DNA of 64,000 bases, taken from Bacteroidetes bacterium HGW-Bacteroidetes-10. Its GTDB lineage: Bacteria > Bacteroidota > Bacteroidia > Bacteroidales > UBA932. Below the pieces are notes generated by a model. The model was not told the origin of the DNA. It saw nothing but the letters and a program-made list of their open reading frames with translations, and did not search any database. Both the position numbers and the translations under genes were made by a program. This document shows positions 62,241 to 64,000 of the stretch, piece by piece. The stretch covers positions 1 to 64,000 of the forward strand of contig PHDT01000003.1 in assembly GCA_002842695.1 (NCBI GenBank), in the 5' to 3' direction. Each line of letters opens with the position of its first letter. Position 1 is the stretch's first letter.

Positions 62241-62845
62241 TCCTTAATGTTTAAATATTTATCAATCATTTTTATACCTGCCGTTGTAGAGATTCCTCTG
62301 AAATAAATAATAACGGACTCTCTGAAAAGCTGTTTTCTTGTATGGTTTTTCAGTGAAAAAACATCTGAATTCTCAATGAGGCTTGAAATTTCAATAAGCA
62401 CCTTTGTTACAAGCTCCTTATCAATATCCTTAAGAAAAAAGCCCTGGTCCTGGCCTCTCTGAAGGAATTCTATCGTTACCTTTTTGTGAAAATCAAGAAA
62501 TCTGCTGTAGTGATTCTTGAATACCTCCGGGTAAAATTTCTTCAGTTCATCAAAAAAGTTAATCCTCATGTTAATCATAAGGTCACTCTGATGCTCATGA
62601 ACCATACAAACCATATCAAGAATGCTTTTTGATTCTGCCATAAAGGTCTCTGTAAAAGAGACCATCCTCTTTTGCATTAGATTAAGGCACTCTTCCAGCA
62701 AAGTATTTTTATCTCTGAAGTGTTCGTAAAGAGTTCTTTTTGAGATCCCGTTTTCGGTAGCAATCTCATCCATTGTAACTGTTTTGCAACCTTTACTAAG
62801 GAACATCTCTACGGAATTTTCAACAATTCTTTCTCTTAAATCCAT
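62237..62845 (-). CDS. TetR/AcrR family transcriptional regulator
   Basis: Repressor of 202 residues; N-terminal helix-turn-helix in MDEIATENGISKRTLYEHFRDKNTLLEE, C-terminal ligand domain without recognisable specificity. First gene of the efflux operon it most likely controls, translationally coupled to tolC. A palindrome overlapping its own promoter is the probable operator. Confidence 0.93.
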   Translation of the reverse strand: MDLRERIVENSVEMFLSKGCKTVTMDEIATENGISKRTLYEHFRDKNTLLEECLNLMQKRMVSFTETFMAESKSILDMVCMVHEHQSDLMINMRINFFDELKKFYPEVFKNHYSRFLDFHKKVTIEFLQRGQDQGFFLKDIDKELVTKVLIEISSLIENSDVFSLKNHTRKQLFRESVIIYFRGISTTAGIKMIDKYLNIKE

Positions 62846-62867
62846 TTCTATTGTATTAATCGGGGCG

Positions 62868-62899
62868 CAAATGTATGAATAGAAAACTTAAAAAACAAA
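62868..62899 (-). promoter_or_regulatory. Promoter of the tetR-efflux operon
   Basis: Minus strand: TTTG (62899-62896), 20-nt spacer, TACATTTG (62875-62868), 22 nt before the tetR ATG; exact consensus at both boxes. Confidence 0.65.
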
Positions 62900-62910
62900 A
62901 ATAGTTTTCT
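62881..62910. promoter_or_regulatory. Putative TetR operator
   Basis: Inverted repeat AGAAAACT (62881-62888) / AGTTTTCT (62903-62910) in a 30-bp site that covers the -33 element and most of the promoter spacer, well placed for autorepression. It also lies upstream of the divergent kbl. Confidence 0.45.
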
Positions 62911-62941
62911 TGTTTTTATAAGAGGATTTGTAATTACTTGT

Positions 62942-62949
62942 TAAATTTG
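62942..62949 (+). promoter_or_regulatory. Putative -7 box for kbl
   Basis: TAAATTTG matches TAnnTTTG, 38 nt before the ATG; no good -33 at standard spacing. Confidence 0.4.
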
Positions 62950-62987
62950 TATAAAGCATTCGTTTATCATTTTTAAAAATCACATAT

Positions 62988-64000
62988 ATGTATAAGGATT
63001 TTCAGAGTTTTCTCTCACAGGAACTCGCGAACATTGAATCAGCCGGACTCTTCAAGAAAGAGAGGGTAATAACCACCGCTCAGCAAGCTGCAATAAAGGT
63101 TAACAGCGGTCAGGAGGTACTCAATTTTTGTGCCAACAACTATCTTGGACTTTCAAACAGCCCCGTTTTAATTGAGGCAGCGAAGAAAGCACTGGATACA
63201 AGAGGATTTGGAATGTCCAGCGTCCGCTTTATCTGCGGCACACAGGATCTCCACCTTGAACTTGAAAAGAAGATTTCTGAGTTTTTTGGCACAGAAGATA
63301 CAATACTATATGCCGCCTGTTTTGATGCAAACGGAGGAGTATTCGAACCGCTTCTGGGAGAAGAGGATGCAATTATTTCTGATTCTCTTAACCACGCATC
63401 TATTATTGACGGAGTACGTCTCTGCAAAGCTCAGCGTTACCGCTATGCAAATGCAAATATGGAGGAACTTGAAAACTGCCTTAAACTTTCGCAGGCTCAG
63501 AGATTCCGTTTGATTGTAACCGATGGTGTTTTCTCAATGGACGGCAATGTTGCGCCTCTTGATAAAATCTACGAACTGGCACAGAAATACAACGCCATGA
63601 TTATGGTAGATGAATCTCACTCTGCCGGTGTTGTTGGCAAGACAGGCCGCGGAACCACAGAGCAGTTTGACCTCAGGGGAAAGGTAGAAATCATTACAGG
63701 CACACTTGGAAAAGCATTTGGAGGTGCTATAGGCGGATTCACCACCGGCAAAAAGGAGATTGTATCAATGCTTCGCCAGAGATCAAGGCCATACCTCTTC
63801 TCAAATTCAATTCCGCCAATGGTTGCGGCTTCCGGAACTGCAATGTTCGATATGATGTCAAAGACCAACGAGCTACAAGATAAATTGCACAACAACACAA
63901 AATATTTTGTGGAGAAGATGGTGGCTGCAGGTTTTGATATCAAACCTACACAATCTGCAATTTGTGCCCTTATGCTGTATGATGCAAAGCTTTCACAAGA
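62988..64000 (+). CDS. kbl: Glycine C-acetyltransferase (2-amino-3-ketobutyrate CoA ligase), 3' end cut
   Basis: PLP enzyme that cleaves 2-amino-3-ketobutyrate with CoA to glycine and acetyl-CoA in threonine breakdown. 337 residues are visible of about 395. NFCANNYLGLSN, RFICGTQDLHLELEKKISEFFG, VTDGVFSMDGNVAPLDKI, VDESHSAGVVGKTGRGT and the PLP lysine in TGTLGKAFGGAIGG are all family features, and the MDGN and RGTTE details favour KBL over the related serine palmitoyl or BioF enzymes. Start ATG 62988 (MYKDFQSFL). Divergent from tetR. Confidence 0.92.
   Translation, partial: MYKDFQSFLSQELANIESAGLFKKERVITTAQQAAIKVNSGQEVLNFCANNYLGLSNSPVLIEAAKKALDTRGFGMSSVRFICGTQDLHLELEKKISEFFGTEDTILYAACFDANGGVFEPLLGEEDAIISDSLNHASIIDGVRLCKAQRYRYANANMEELENCLKLSQAQRFRLIVTDGVFSMDGNVAPLDKIYELAQKYNAMIMVDESHSAGVVGKTGRGTTEQFDLRGKVEIITGTLGKAFGGAIGGFTTGKKEIVSMLRQRSRPYLFSNSIPPMVAASGTAMFDMMSKTNELQDKLHNNTKYFVEKMVAAGFDIKPTQSAICALMLYDAKLSQ

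Noticed and set aside
1-64000. CRISPR arrays, tRNA or rRNA genes, prophage or insertion sequences
   Set aside because: None recognised on reading both strands; a tRNAscan-SE and CRISPR finder run would confirm this.

Overview
The window looks like a chromosomal segment of a Bacteroidales bacterium (phylum Bacteroidota). Evidence from the sequence: gldH next to ricT and holB; a purH-mreBCD-mrdA-rodA cluster; a PG0541-type protein next to an RND pump; a b558-type SdhC; DUF4153, DUF4403 and DUF3109 proteins; and promoter-like TTTG-N18-20-TAnnTTTG sequences, with little Shine-Dalgarno signal before start codons. I cannot name the genus. The DNA is gene-dense (53 protein genes, two cut by the window ends), mostly housekeeping, with many 4-nt ATGA overlaps and several convergent genes whose stop codons overlap. 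I saw no rRNA, tRNA, CRISPR array, prophage or transposase gene.

Layout. 1-8.3 kb: prmC (cut), a DUF4153 membrane protein, then a leftward pbp1A-ddl-phosphoesterase run. 8.4-12.9 kb: topA, a degenerate arginase-fold protein, an Lrp-type regulator and convergent ispD. 13.0-20.2 kb: purH followed by the rod-shape/elongation set mreB-mreC-mreD-mrdA-rodA. 20.2-22.2 kb: biotin carrier protein and carboxyltransferase of a decarboxylase or acyl-CoA carboxylase. 22.3-25.2 kb: single-chain glycine decarboxylase gcvP with a strong terminator.

25.2-26.0 kb is the only long gene-free stretch. It carries three unrelated elements of about 112-125 bp, each bounded by 18-23 bp inverted repeats that themselves contain a palindrome. 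A fourth of the same architecture lies upstream of trxA (56.3 kb). These are the least explained structures in the window. They are followed by a glycyl-radical enzyme closely resembling trans-4-hydroxy-L-proline dehydratase plus its activase, a Fic protein whose promoter lies inside an inverted repeat, and an MscS channel.

32-44.5 kb: housekeeping genes in short alternating units (SGNH hydrolase, miaA, smpB, lgt, an rRNA-type methyltransferase, pgk, DUF4403, frr, pyrH, a solitary sdhC, hemW, two uncharacterised proteins). 43.7-50.1 kb: a six-gene leftward operon TPR-U32-holB-ricT-gldH-trmB with a recognisable promoter. 50.2-56.2 kb: M16 protease, DUF3109, and a leftward trxA-outer membrane protein-LOG-prenyl synthase run. 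56.4-62.9 kb: a complete leftward tetR-tolC-MFP-RND-PG0541 efflux operon with a promoter and a palindrome suited to autoregulation, diverging from kbl (cut by the end of the window). Glycine and proline/threonine turnover (gcvP, HypD-like enzyme, kbl) recurs and suggests amino-acid fermentation.
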